From an uncultured Coriobacteriaceae bacterium (lineage in GTDB: Bacteria > Actinomycetota > Coriobacteriia > Coriobacteriales > Eggerthellaceae), in NCBI GenBank assembly GCA_902779135.1, contig CACZAR010000001.1, forward strand, positions 1 to 55,769: a stretch of DNA of 55,769 bases, read 5' to 3'. The translations under genes and the position numbers were made by a program. Position 1 is the first letter of the stretch, and the number at the start of each line of letters is the position of its first letter. The notes under the pieces are model-generated. The model searched no databases, was not told the origin of the DNA, and worked only from the letters and a program-made list of their open reading frames with translations. Positions 49,233 through 55,769 of the stretch are shown here, in pieces.

Positions 49233-50759
49233 ATGGCTTTTTACTTCGACGAACCGTCTCGAACATTCAACGAGTATCTGCTGGTGCCGGGTTACACGTC
49301 AGAGGAGACGATTCCAGCTAATGTCAGCCTCAAGACCCCGCTGGTCAAATATCGCCGCGGTGAGGAGGAGCCTGCCATCAGCCTGAACACGCCCATGGTA
49401 TCGGCTATCATGCAGGCTGTTTCCGACGACAAGATGGCCATCGCGCTGGCGACTGAGGGCGGTCTGTCGTTTATCTACGGCTCGCAGTCCATTGAGAGTC
49501 AAGCGGCTATGATTGCCCGCGTCAAGGACTACAAGGCCGGCTTCGTCGTGTCCGACGCCAACCTGTCACCCGAGATGACGCTTGCTGATGTTGTCGATTT
49601 GCTCGAGCGCACTGGTCATTCCACCATGCCTGTCACCGAAGGTGCCAATCCGCACGGCAAGCTGCTGGGCATTGTGACCGATCGCGACTACCGTCTGACT
49701 CGCATGGGCCTCGACACCAAGGTTGCCGATGTCATGACTCCGCTCGAGAAGCTGGTCACCGCACCGGCCGACACATCGCTCAAGCTGGCCAACGACATCA
49801 TCTGGGAACACAAGCTCAACTCGTTGCCGCTTATCGACGATAATGGCAACTTGGCTTACATGGTTTTCCGCAAGGATTACGACCAGCATAAATCCAATCC
49901 GCTCGAGATGCTCGACGAGCACAAGCGCTACATGGTGGGCGCAGGCATCAATAGTCGCGACTATGCAGAGCGCGTCCCGGCGCTGGTTGAGGCGGGCGTC
50001 GACGTCGTGTGCATCGACAGCTCCGAGGGTTACTCGGTCTGGCAGGCAAAGACCATCGCCTGGATTCGAGAGCATTACGGCGACTCCCTCAAGGTGGGTG
50101 CCGGCAACGTCGTCGACGAGGAAGGGTTCCGCTTCCTGGCCGATGCAGGTGCCGACTTCATTAAGATCGGTATCGGCGGTGGTTCGATTTGCATTACGCG
50201 CGAGCAGAAGGGTATCGGCCGCGGTCAAGCGACGGCAACCATCGAGGTTGCCAAGGCGCGCAACAAGTACTTCGAGGAAACCGGCGTCTACATCCCGCTG
50301 TGCTCCGACGGCGGCATCGTTTACGATCACCACATCACGTTGGCGCTCGCCATGGGTTCTGACTTCGTCATGCTCGGCCGCTACTTTGCTCGCTTCGACG
50401 AGGCTCCGAATCTGCGCGTGCAGGTCAACGGGTCCTACATGAAGGAATACTGGGGCGAGGGTTCCAGCCGTGCACGCAACTGGCAGCGCTACGATTTGGG
50501 CGGCGACAAGAAGGGCATGACCTTCGAAGAGGGCGTCGACTCCTACGTGCCGTATGCCGGTCCGCTGAAGGACAATGTGGCCGTCACGCTCGCGAAGATC
50601 AAGTCGACCATGTGCAACTGCGGTGCGATCACGATTCCCGAACTGCAGGAAAAGGCCAAATTGACGGTTGTCTCGTCCACGAGTATCGTCGAGGGCGGCG
50701 CGCATGACGTCATGCTGAAGGACAAGACGCCCTATGTCGGCAGCTCCATCGGGCATTAA
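49233..50759 (+). CDS. guaB: IMP dehydrogenase
   Basis: 508 residues. It oxidises IMP to XMP with NAD+, the committed step to guanine nucleotides. The catalytic Cys320 lies in [20 protein letters not shown], the flap in NWQRYDLGG. Two CBS domains are inserted between about residues 95 and 220 ([38 protein letters not shown]), which can sense adenine or guanine nucleotides. SD GGGGAAGG precedes the ATG. Its terminator has been split by the IS at 50796, so transcripts may run into the transposase genes. Confidence 0.96.
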   Translation: MAFYFDEPSRTFNEYLLVPGYTSEETIPANVSLKTPLVKYRRGEEEPAISLNTPMVSAIMQAVSDDKMAIALATEGGLSFIYGSQSIESQAAMIARVKDYKAGFVVSDANLSPEMTLADVVDLLERTGHSTMPVTEGANPHGKLLGIVTDRDYRLTRMGLDTKVADVMTPLEKLVTAPADTSLKLANDIIWEHKLNSLPLIDDNGNLAYMVFRKDYDQHKSNPLEMLDEHKRYMVGAGINSRDYAERVPALVEAGVDVVCIDSSEGYSVWQAKTIAWIREHYGDSLKVGAGNVVDEEGFRFLADAGADFIKIGIGGGSICITREQKGIGRGQATATIEVAKARNKYFEETGVYIPLCSDGGIVYDHHITLALAMGSDFVMLGRYFARFDEAPNLRVQVNGSYMKEYWGEGSSRARNWQRYDLGGDKKGMTFEEGVDSYVPYAGPLKDNVAVTLAKIKSTMCNCGAITIPELQEKAKLTVVSSTSIVEGGAHDVMLKDKTPYVGSSIGH

Positions 50760-50782
50760 GCACAAGCAAGAAACGAAGAAAG

Positions 50783-50792
50783 GAGCCTCCCC
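50783..50792 (+). terminator. Left half of the guaB terminator, split by the IS
   Basis: GAGCCTCCCC (50783-50792) is the exact complement of GGGGAGGCTC (52253-52262), which is followed by TTTTTCTTTT. Removing the IS and one ATA rejoins a 10-bp stem with the 8-nt loop ATATGGTC, 23 nt after the guaB stop. Confidence 0.88.
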
Positions 50793-50801
50793 ATATGAAC
50801 T

Positions 50802-50835
50802 GTCTCCCATTTCTTGGACATGAGAAATGGGAGAC
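50802..50835 (+). promoter_or_regulatory. Anti-readthrough hairpin at the IS left end
   Basis: GTCTCCCATTTCT (50802-50814) and AGAAATGGGAGAC (50823-50835) pair perfectly. The 3' arm contains GGGAG, the ribosome-binding site 8 nt before the ATG at 50842. Transcripts entering from guaB would fold it and hide the site. Confidence 0.75.
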
Positions 50836-50841
50836 TTCTTT

Positions 50842-51357
50842 ATGGATGGAAGAATGCTTTATGACGAGACGACGCGGCGGCGGGCTGCAGCCCTTTTCGA
50901 AGAGGGCATGGGCTACAAGGCTGTCGCCAGCCTGCTGGGCATTCCGCGTGAAACCGTGAGAAAATGGCTAGACGTATACAGATCCGTTGGCATCGAGGTC
51001 CTGGCCATGATGGGAAAGAAGCACACCACCTACTCGTTCGAGACGAAGCTGGCCGCCGTCAGGGCGGTCGTGGACGAGGGCATGACGAGGCCCGAGGCCA
51101 TGGCCAAGTTCGGGATAGCCTCGCCAAGCTCCTTCAAGAAATGGCTGAAGGCGTACAGGGAGGAGGGCCCCGAGGCGCTCAAGCCGAAGCCCAAGGGGAG
51201 GCCGAGGGGGTCCGGCTCCCCGCCTAAAGAGCTAACGCGCGAGCAGGAGCTAGAACGTCGGATACAGAAGCTCGAAGCGGAGAACGCGTACCTAAAAAAA
51301 TCGATAGCCCTGAAGGCGGAGAAGCGCTCTCGAACCGCGAGAAAGCCGCGGCCGTGA
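50842..51357 (+). CDS. IS3-family transposase OrfA
   Basis: About 171 residues. It has two helix-turn-helix units: RAAALFEEGMGYKAVASLLGIPRETVRKW (about 10-40) and KLAAVRAVVDEGMTRPEAMAKFGIASPSSFKKWL (60-95), a basic linker, and a leucine-zipper-like coiled coil (ELERRIQKLEAENAYLKKSIALK). These are the DNA-end-binding and dimerisation parts of an IS150-type OrfA. I prefer the ATG at 50842 (GGGAG 8 nt upstream) over 50827, which lies inside a stem. Near its end the A7 run at 51294-51300 allows a -1 shift into OrfB. Confidence 0.9.
   Translation: MDGRMLYDETTRRRAAALFEEGMGYKAVASLLGIPRETVRKWLDVYRSVGIEVLAMMGKKHTTYSFETKLAAVRAVVDEGMTRPEAMAKFGIASPSSFKKWLKAYREEGPEALKPKPKGRPRGSGSPPKELTREQELERRIQKLEAENAYLKKSIALKAEKRSRTARKPRP
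51294..51300 (+). promoter_or_regulatory. Programmed -1 frameshift site (A AAA AAA)
   Basis: In the OrfA frame the codons are CTA AAA AAA, an ideal X-XXY-YYZ heptamer. A slip of -1 enters an open frame (IDSPEGGEALSNREKAA) that continues into OrfB, giving the OrfAB transposase. Confidence 0.85.
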
Positions 51358-52205
51358 GCGAGCTTTCGGGGCGATACCCCCTCGCCGACCTGCTGGAATG
51401 CGCCGATCTTGCCAGGTCGAGCTACTACTACGCGCTGTCGCACCCGAAGGCCCCGACCAGGCCGGAGCTCTGGGAGGCCGCCGCCGAGATATTCTCGCGC
51501 ACCGCCAACGGGTGCGGGCACCGCCAGATAGCCATGTGCCTGCGCGCCGAGCAAGGGGCCGTCATCGCCGACAAGACCGTGCTCAAGATGATGCGCGAGA
51601 TGGGCATCAGATGCGGGATCCGCCGCGAGACCGACTACCACAGGTACAACTCGTACAAGGGCGAGGTCGGCGAGACGTTCGAGAACGTCATCGGCCGGGA
51701 CTTCGCCGCCGACGGCCCGTGGGAGAAGATGGGCACCGACGTCACCGAGTTCAAGCAGCCCTGGGGCAAGGCCTACTTCGCGCCGGTCTACGACTTCGGG
51801 AGCAAGGAGGTCGTCGCCTGGTCGACGTCGCTGCACCCCAACATGGCCCAGCAGCACGAGCTGCTCGACCAGCTGCTTTCCAAGAAGCCGGAGGGTTGTG
51901 CCCCAATACTGCATTCCGATATGGGCTGGCAATACCAGCAGGCCGGGTGGTGCAACAGGCTGAAGGAGGCCGGCATCGTTCAGAGCATGTCCAGGAAGGG
52001 CAACTGCGTCGACAACGGAGCGACGGAGCAGGTGTTCGGCCACCTGAAGGACGAGTTCTTCCGCAACCAGACATGGCCGAGCTTCGATGCGTTCAAGAGG
52101 GACCTCGACGCCTACGTCATCCACTGGAACACGAGGAGGAGGCAGGTTAAACTGAAGGGACTGACCCCGGAGGAGTTCCGGAATCAGTCCCTGAGTGCGG
52201 CGTAG
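51354..52205 (+). CDS. IS3-family transposase OrfB (DDE integrase domain)
   Basis: 283 residues from a GTG overlapping the OrfA stop. In vivo it is probably made mainly as the C-terminal part of the OrfAB frameshift fusion. The rve catalytic triad is complete: Asp129 (GTDVTEF), Asp189 (LHSDMGWQY) and Glu225 (NGATEQVFGHLKDE), with exactly 35 residues between the last two, the DD(35)E spacing of the IS3 family. An HTH_21-type region (GCGHRQIAMCLRAEQGAVIADKTVLKMMRE) precedes it and the C-terminus WNTRRRQVKLKGLTPEEFR is typical of IS150-like elements. No inactivating change is seen. Confidence 0.93.
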   Translation: MSELSGRYPLADLLECADLARSSYYYALSHPKAPTRPELWEAAAEIFSRTANGCGHRQIAMCLRAEQGAVIADKTVLKMMREMGIRCGIRRETDYHRYNSYKGEVGETFENVIGRDFAADGPWEKMGTDVTEFKQPWGKAYFAPVYDFGSKEVVAWSTSLHPNMAQQHELLDQLLSKKPEGCAPILHSDMGWQYQQAGWCNRLKEAGIVQSMSRKGNCVDNGATEQVFGHLKDEFFRNQTWPSFDAFKRDLDAYVIHWNTRRRQVKLKGLTPEEFRNQSLSAA

Positions 52206-52252
52206 GCCGCTTATTAGCCCGTCCAGGAACTGGGGTGCAGTTCAATATGGTC

Positions 52253-52272
52253 GGGGAGGCTCTTTTTCTTTT
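52253..52272 (+). terminator. Right half of the guaB terminator with T tract
   Basis: GGGGAGGCTC followed by TTTTTCTTTT; the complementary half is at 50783, on the other side of the IS. Confidence 0.88.
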
Positions 52273-52274
52273 GG

Positions 52275-52305
52275 TGACGCTCCGGTACCTGGCACCAATG
52301 TGTCA
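52275..52305. repeat. 31-bp palindromic repeat unit (diverged)
   Basis: Shares GGTACCTGG at its centre and TGTGTCA at its end with the unit at 49035 (25/31 identical). GGTGAC/GTCACC around it can pair. It lies between the terminator and ruvX. Confidence 0.65.
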
Positions 52306-52327
52306 CCGAAGATTGCCGCTTTAGCTT

Positions 52328-52333
52328 TATACT
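52328..52333 (+). promoter_or_regulatory. -10 box placed for a leaderless ruvX mRNA
   Basis: TATACT, six bases (CTTCCC), then the ATG. There is no purine-rich ribosome-binding site at all. Confidence 0.55.
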
Positions 52334-52339
52334 CTTCCC

Positions 52340-52777
52340 ATGCGTATCATGGCGCTCGACATAGGCGAAAAGCGCGTTGGGGTTGCGGTCAGCGATCCCG
52401 ATGAGCGCGTTGCTTCGCCTGTATGTGTGATCGCTGCCGACGAAGTTCTTGCAAATGGCCGGTCGTTTCGGATCGTTCTCGAGGATTGGGAGCCTGAACT
52501 GCTTTTGTGCGGGTTGCCGATGACGCTTTCTGGCGAGGAGGGCCCCCAGGCAGAACGAGTGCGAGGGTTTGCGGCAACCGTTGCGAAAAATACTGGAATA
52601 CCGTTAGAATTCGCAGATGAGCGGCTTAGCTCTGCCGAAGCCAAACGTAGTTTGCGTGAAAAGGGCCTGAGCGAAAAAGCCATGCGGGGCAAAGTCGATA
52701 TGATAGCTGCAAGTATATTCTTACAATCGTGGCTTGACGCGCGTAATGGCATGCGTGAACAGGCCAAAGACGGGTAG
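52340..52777 (+). CDS. ruvX: Holliday-junction resolvase-like RuvX (YqgF)
   Basis: 145 residues, RNase H-like fold. The N-terminal MALDIGEKRVGVAVSDP provides the catalytic Asp, the centre LLLCGLPMTLSGEEGPQAERVRGFA is the family signature, and DERLSSAEAKRSL contributes the second acidic residue. RuvX acts in pre-16S rRNA 5'-end processing, and a role on Holliday junctions has been proposed. mltG starts 6 nt after the stop and aroC-aroK follow, the order usual in actinobacteria. The start lacks a ribosome-binding site and seems leaderless. Confidence 0.92.
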   Translation: MRIMALDIGEKRVGVAVSDPDERVASPVCVIAADEVLANGRSFRIVLEDWEPELLLCGLPMTLSGEEGPQAERVRGFAATVAKNTGIPLEFADERLSSAEAKRSLREKGLSEKAMRGKVDMIAASIFLQSWLDARNGMREQAKDG

Positions 52778-52783
52778 GCAAAC

Positions 52784-53911
52784 ATGTCCAGAAACAAGAT
52801 CACCTATTCGCAGCATCCGAATCGGGCCGCACGCTCGGCGCATGCAAAAGGCGATAAGCAATTCCGCACTTACGATACGAGCGCTATCCGCCCGAAGCAG
52901 AGCCCCACAGGTGCCATCATCGGTATTGTCGTCCTGGTTGTATTGCTCGTGCTCATCCTGGTCGGGGTGTTCAGCTTTGTTCGTGGCTGCGGAAAGACTC
53001 CGCTTGTGCCGCGTGGCACCGAGGTGACAATCACGGTTAGCGAGGGCGAAGGCGCCAAATCAGTGGGGAAGACGCTCGTCGACGAAGGCCTCATCTCCAA
53101 TTCGGGTGAGTTCGTCGATCGCGTCAACGCATTGGGCGAAGATGGTTCGCTGCATCCGGGCACGTACGTCTTGACTGGTGGCCAGTCGGTTGACGAAATC
53201 ATTCAAGTTCTGCATACGCCCGTTGCGGCTGACACGTTCACCATACCCGAAGGGTCAACGCTGGCCCAGACGGCTGCCATTGTTGCGGAAGCGACAGGCG
53301 GGCGAATAACAGCGGAAGACTTCATCGCAGCGGCGAGCGACGCGTCGGTGTATGCCAGCTCGTACGCGTTCTTGGAGGATGTGGGCAACAATTCGCTTGA
53401 GGGCTTCCTGTTCCCGAAGACTTATCCATACAATGGCGAATCGACTGCCGATTCGATTATCAGAGTAATGCTCGATCAGTTCGGCGCTGAAACAGCCGGT
53501 CTCGATTGGTCGTATGTCGAGTCACAAGGCCTGTCCCACTACGACGCAATCAAGCTGGCATCGATTGTCGAGAAGGAAGCACATGCCGACCATCGCGCCA
53601 CCGTTGCATCGGTGTTTTACAATCGCCTGGCTGTTGGCATGCGCTTGCAGTCTGATGCCACGGTTGCCTATGTTGTCGGTCATGATCCGACGGCAGAGGA
53701 CGTTGCGACCGAAAGTGCTTACAACACTTACTTCATCGACGGGCTCACTCCGACGCCCATTAACTCGCCCGGGATCGAATGCATCCAAGCGGTTTGCTCG
53801 CCTGATCAAACCGGCTACTACTACTTCTACTTTGAAGATGATGGCAATGGTGGTCTGAACTACTACTTCACGGAGACCTACGAGGACCATCAAGCCACTT
53901 ACGAAGGCTAA
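52784..53911 (+). CDS. mltG: Endolytic transglycosylase MltG
   Basis: 375 residues. Cytoplasmic basic N-terminus, one membrane helix (GAIIGIVVLVVLLVLILVGVF, about 45-65), then an extracellular LysM-like part (TEVTITVSEGEGAKSVGKTLVDEG) and the YceG catalytic domain. The catalytic Glu263 is in LASIVEKEAHADHRATVASVFYNRL; MRLQSDATVAY and INSPGIECIQAVCSP are further family hallmarks. It cuts nascent glycan strands and so terminates peptidoglycan polymerisation. GGGTAGG precedes the ATG. It is ended by a strong terminator, so the aro genes are separately expressed. Confidence 0.94.
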   Translation: MSRNKITYSQHPNRAARSAHAKGDKQFRTYDTSAIRPKQSPTGAIIGIVVLVVLLVLILVGVFSFVRGCGKTPLVPRGTEVTITVSEGEGAKSVGKTLVDEGLISNSGEFVDRVNALGEDGSLHPGTYVLTGGQSVDEIIQVLHTPVAADTFTIPEGSTLAQTAAIVAEATGGRITAEDFIAAASDASVYASSYAFLEDVGNNSLEGFLFPKTYPYNGESTADSIIRVMLDQFGAETAGLDWSYVESQGLSHYDAIKLASIVEKEAHADHRATVASVFYNRLAVGMRLQSDATVAYVVGHDPTAEDVATESAYNTYFIDGLTPTPINSPGIECIQAVCSPDQTGYYYFYFEDDGNGGLNYYFTETYEDHQATYEG

Positions 53912-53923
53912 GGACTTGAATTG

Positions 53924-53957
53924 ACGCGCCGCCCCCAAGGGGCGGCGCGTTTTTTTC
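53924..53957 (+). terminator. Intrinsic terminator of ruvX-mltG
   Basis: ACGCGCCGCCCC (53924-53935) pairs perfectly with GGGGCGGCGCGT (53939-53950) around CAA, followed by a run of T. Confidence 0.95.
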
Positions 53958-54058
53958 GCCCGAAGAGTGTAGTTTCCATATTCCATCACCCGCTTTCGTT
54001 CCCGTTGTGCTGGGTTACAATTCAAGGTGAATGATCCAGCCGCTGAACGGGAGCAACA

Positions 54059-55231
54059 ATGCACTACATGACAGCAGGCGAAAGCCATGGGCCGCAATTA
54101 ACAGCAATAGTCGACGGCGTGCCGGCAGGGCTGCGCATCTCGGAAGCAAGCATCAACGCCGATTTGGCGCGGCGTCAATCTGGTTATGGCCGCGGTGGTC
54201 GCATGGATATCGAATCCGATACGGCGCGCATCGTGTCGGGTGTACGTTTCGGCCGCACGCTCGGATCGCCAATCGCGCTCGTCGTGGAGAACCGAGATTG
54301 GCAAAACTGGGTTGAGGATATGGCTGCATTCGGGGAGGCACCCGTCGGCCTACATCGCGAGACAACGCCGCGTCCAGGTCATGCGGATCTGGTTGGAGCT
54401 CTCAAGATCGACTCGGACGACTGTCGCGATGTGCTCGAGCGCGCGAGTGCACGCGAAACCGCAGCGCGCGTGGCTGCGGCTGGCATTGCGCGTGAGTTCC
54501 TTGCGGATTTGGGTGTCGAAATCTTCTCGTACGTCACGTCAATTGGCCAAGCTCAATGGATTGAGCGCGATCCCATGATGGAAGCGCCCGACTACAAACC
54601 TCTCGAAATCGAGATCTCGGACGTGCGCTGTCCCAACGAAGCTGCATCTGATGCCATGCGTTCCGAAATTGAAAAAGCAATCGAGGCAGGGGAAAGTCTC
54701 GGTGGCACGTTCCGCGTCATCGTTCGTGGTCTTGTTCCGGGCGTGGGTGGATATGCATCTCGAAATGAACGATTAACCTCGCGCATCGGCGCTGCGCTTT
54801 TCTCGATTCCGGCAATCAAAGGAGTTGAGTTCGGGCTTGGGTTTGAAGCTTCCCATTTGCCTGGCTCGCAAGTTCACGACCAAATTGCGCTCGACCGTGG
54901 CAATGGCTTTACGCGAATGAGCAACAATGCCGGGGGGCTCGAAGGTGGAATGACGACGGGCATGCCGTTGATTGTCACGTGCGCCATGAAGCCGATCCCG
55001 ACGTTGGGCGCTCCTTTGCAGACGATTGATCTGGATACGCTCGAGCCCGCAGCTGCATCCACGGAGCGCTCAGACGTTTGCGCTGTTCCAGCATGTGCGG
55101 TTGTGGCCGAGTCGGAGATCGCCTTCGAATTGGCCAATGCCTATCTCGAAAAATTCGGCCACGACAATATGACGGACATTCGTGCTGCTGTCGCTGCCTA
55201 CAAGCAGCGTTTGAGGACGGCGGCAAAGTAA
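54059..55231 (+). CDS. aroC: Chorismate synthase
   Basis: 390 residues. It converts 5-enolpyruvylshikimate 3-phosphate to chorismate with reduced FMN. Typical family blocks: MTAGESHGPQLTAIVDGVPAGL, RRQSGYGRGGRMDIESD, RPGHADLVGALK, ARETAARVAAAGIA, and the FMN/substrate loop NNAGGLEGGMTTGMPL. The ATG follows CGGGAG. TACAAT (54016-54021) about 40 nt upstream is a candidate -10. The shikimate kinase gene follows after 61 nt, in line with an aroC-aroK-aroB cluster that runs off the right edge. Confidence 0.96.
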   Translation: MHYMTAGESHGPQLTAIVDGVPAGLRISEASINADLARRQSGYGRGGRMDIESDTARIVSGVRFGRTLGSPIALVVENRDWQNWVEDMAAFGEAPVGLHRETTPRPGHADLVGALKIDSDDCRDVLERASARETAARVAAAGIAREFLADLGVEIFSYVTSIGQAQWIERDPMMEAPDYKPLEIEISDVRCPNEAASDAMRSEIEKAIEAGESLGGTFRVIVRGLVPGVGGYASRNERLTSRIGAALFSIPAIKGVEFGLGFEASHLPGSQVHDQIALDRGNGFTRMSNNAGGLEGGMTTGMPLIVTCAMKPIPTLGAPLQTIDLDTLEPAAASTERSDVCAVPACAVVAESEIAFELANAYLEKFGHDNMTDIRAAVAAYKQRLRTAAK

Positions 55232-55292
55232 TGTCCGCAATGGCCTTGAAAAGCCGAAAAGGGGCAACCTCTTTCTGGTCGGGTGGTGCTCG

Positions 55293-55769
55293 ATGACCGA
55301 GGTGTTCGACTTCCGCAAAGCATCAGGCGAGCCAATAGATCGCTCGTATAAGCTGGTCATGCCCGTGTTCTTTGTGGGGTTCATGGGTGCTGGCAAGACA
55401 TCGGTGGCGCGGAAGCTTGCGCGAAGCGCCGGCGTGACGGCTATCGACATGGACACATATATCGCGCGGAGTTGCGACATGAAGGTGAAGCAGATCTTCG
55501 CAGAAGCAGGCGAAGAGGGCTTTCGTCAAATCGAAACCGATGTCCTGCGCGAGCTTGCATGTTCAAGCGAACCCCAGCTTGTATCGTGCGGAGGTGGGGT
55601 TGTGCTTGCCGAGGAAAACAGGCGCATCCTCTCCGACAACGGGTATGTTGTGCACTTGCGTGTCACCGCAGACGAAGCCGCATCGCGCATATCCGACATT
55701 TCGACGCGCCCCTTGTTCGGGGATCTCGATCAAGCTCGCCAAGTAATCGAAGCTCGGATGCCGCTTTAC
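55293..55769 (+). CDS. aroK: Shikimate kinase (3' end outside window)
   Basis: Open from the ATG at 55293 to the right edge (159 codons). Walker A FVGFMGAGKTSVARKLA, the shikimate-binding Asp in DMDTYIARS, and the SCGGGVVLAEENRRIL loop identify AroK, which phosphorylates shikimate with ATP. A non-conserved extension of about 27 residues (TEVFDFRKASGEPIDRSYK) precedes the kinase core. The usual C-terminal R-x-Y lid region is mostly included (STRPLFG, EARMPLY). Because the frame is still open at the edge, a fusion to aroB cannot be excluded. The ribosome-binding site GGGTGG is moderate; co-transcription with aroC is likely. Confidence 0.92.
   Translation, partial: MTEVFDFRKASGEPIDRSYKLVMPVFFVGFMGAGKTSVARKLARSAGVTAIDMDTYIARSCDMKVKQIFAEAGEEGFRQIETDVLRELACSSEPQLVSCGGGVVLAEENRRILSDNGYVVHLRVTADEAASRISDISTRPLFGDLDQARQVIEARMPLY

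Larger units (their letters stand above)
50796..52244 (+). mobile_element. IS3-family (IS150-type) insertion sequence, complete
   Basis: 1449 bp bounded by imperfect 25-bp inverted repeats. The left begins TGAACTGTCTCCC, the right (complement) TGAACTGCACCCC, so the element has the TG...CA ends of the family. A 3-bp ATA target duplication flanks it (50793-50795, 52245-52247). It encodes OrfA, and OrfB joined through a slippery heptamer. All parts look intact, so it may be active. It is visibly more GC-rich than its surroundings. Confidence 0.93.

Noticed and set aside
50827..50841. ATG at 50827 as the OrfA start
   Set aside because: It lies within the 3' arm of the left-end hairpin and has no ribosome-binding site; the ATG at 50842 has GGGAG 8 nt upstream.

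Overview
The window looks like chromosomal DNA of a monoderm, anaerobe-type actinobacterium, most plausibly class Coriobacteriia (Eggerthellaceae-like). This is an inference from gene content and composition, not a database match. Pointers are moderately GC-rich coding, a type III glutamine synthetase, YhgE/Pip and MacB-like exporters, the ruvX-mltG-aroC-aroK order, CIRCE-controlled heat-shock genes, Ser/Ala-rich lipoprotein linkers and large non-LPXTG surface proteins. No rRNA, tRNA, CRISPR array or prophage is visible. The only recognisable mobile element is one complete IS3-family (IS150-type) copy.

Layout. 1-3374 (minus): an apt/DUF2064 pair, then a zinc-ribbon membrane protein followed by a secreted TPM-domain protein that runs off the left edge. 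3495-5555: htpG behind a CIRCE operator. 5640-11365 (minus): a TrmH-like methyltransferase translationally coupled to a 1621-residue protein that is two YhgE/Pip exporter modules in one chain. 11508-15984: an MBOAT acyltransferase with two tandem DHHW (AlgJ/AlgX-like) proteins, a probable surface-glycan O-acetylation cassette. 16124-17888: mazG and a small alarmone synthetase. 18053-20482: an amino-acid ABC binding lipoprotein and, behind its own promoter, a permease with an unusual ectodomain; no ATPase partner is present. 20572-23859 (minus): a large MacB-type ABC fusion. 24080-29503: metA, two bacterial PH-domain membrane proteins, a universal stress protein and an aminotransferase.

29620-31378 (minus): an operon of a DUF4177 protein, an XRE-AbrB fusion regulator and a membrane-anchored alpha/beta hydrolase. 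31634-32714: rplM-rpsI behind a strong promoter and a long leader. 32825-34249 (minus): an NCS2 purine permease. 34424-36529: type III glutamine synthetase. 36619-41439: an ExbB/TolQ-type channel subunit, a DUF2149 (ExbD/MotB-like) subunit and an 1138-residue surface protein, preceded by a perfect 17-bp inverted repeat overlapping the first ribosome-binding site. 41501-41620: an unexplained 120-bp element with 30-bp complementary arms. 41665-44391: cimA, a TrpR-like regulator and an isochorismatase-family hydrolase. 44395-45705 (minus): a NUDIX hydrolase and an Hsp20 under a second CIRCE. 45971-50759: an M18 aminopeptidase, an SNF-type Na+ symporter and guaB. 50796-52244: the IS, inserted exactly in the loop of the guaB terminator. 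52340-55769: ruvX, mltG, aroC and a truncated aroK.

Cross-cutting signals. (i) A family of 31-bp palindromic units occurs at four intergenic sites. (ii) Three genes (TrmH-like, cimA, ruvX) have a -10 hexamer exactly six bases before the ATG, suggesting leaderless transcripts. (iii) htpG and hsp20 carry reciprocal one-mismatch CIRCE operators. (iv) The channel/DUF2149/surface-protein operon is the best candidate for an undescribed system: a proton-motive-force-driven device in a cell without an evident outer membrane.
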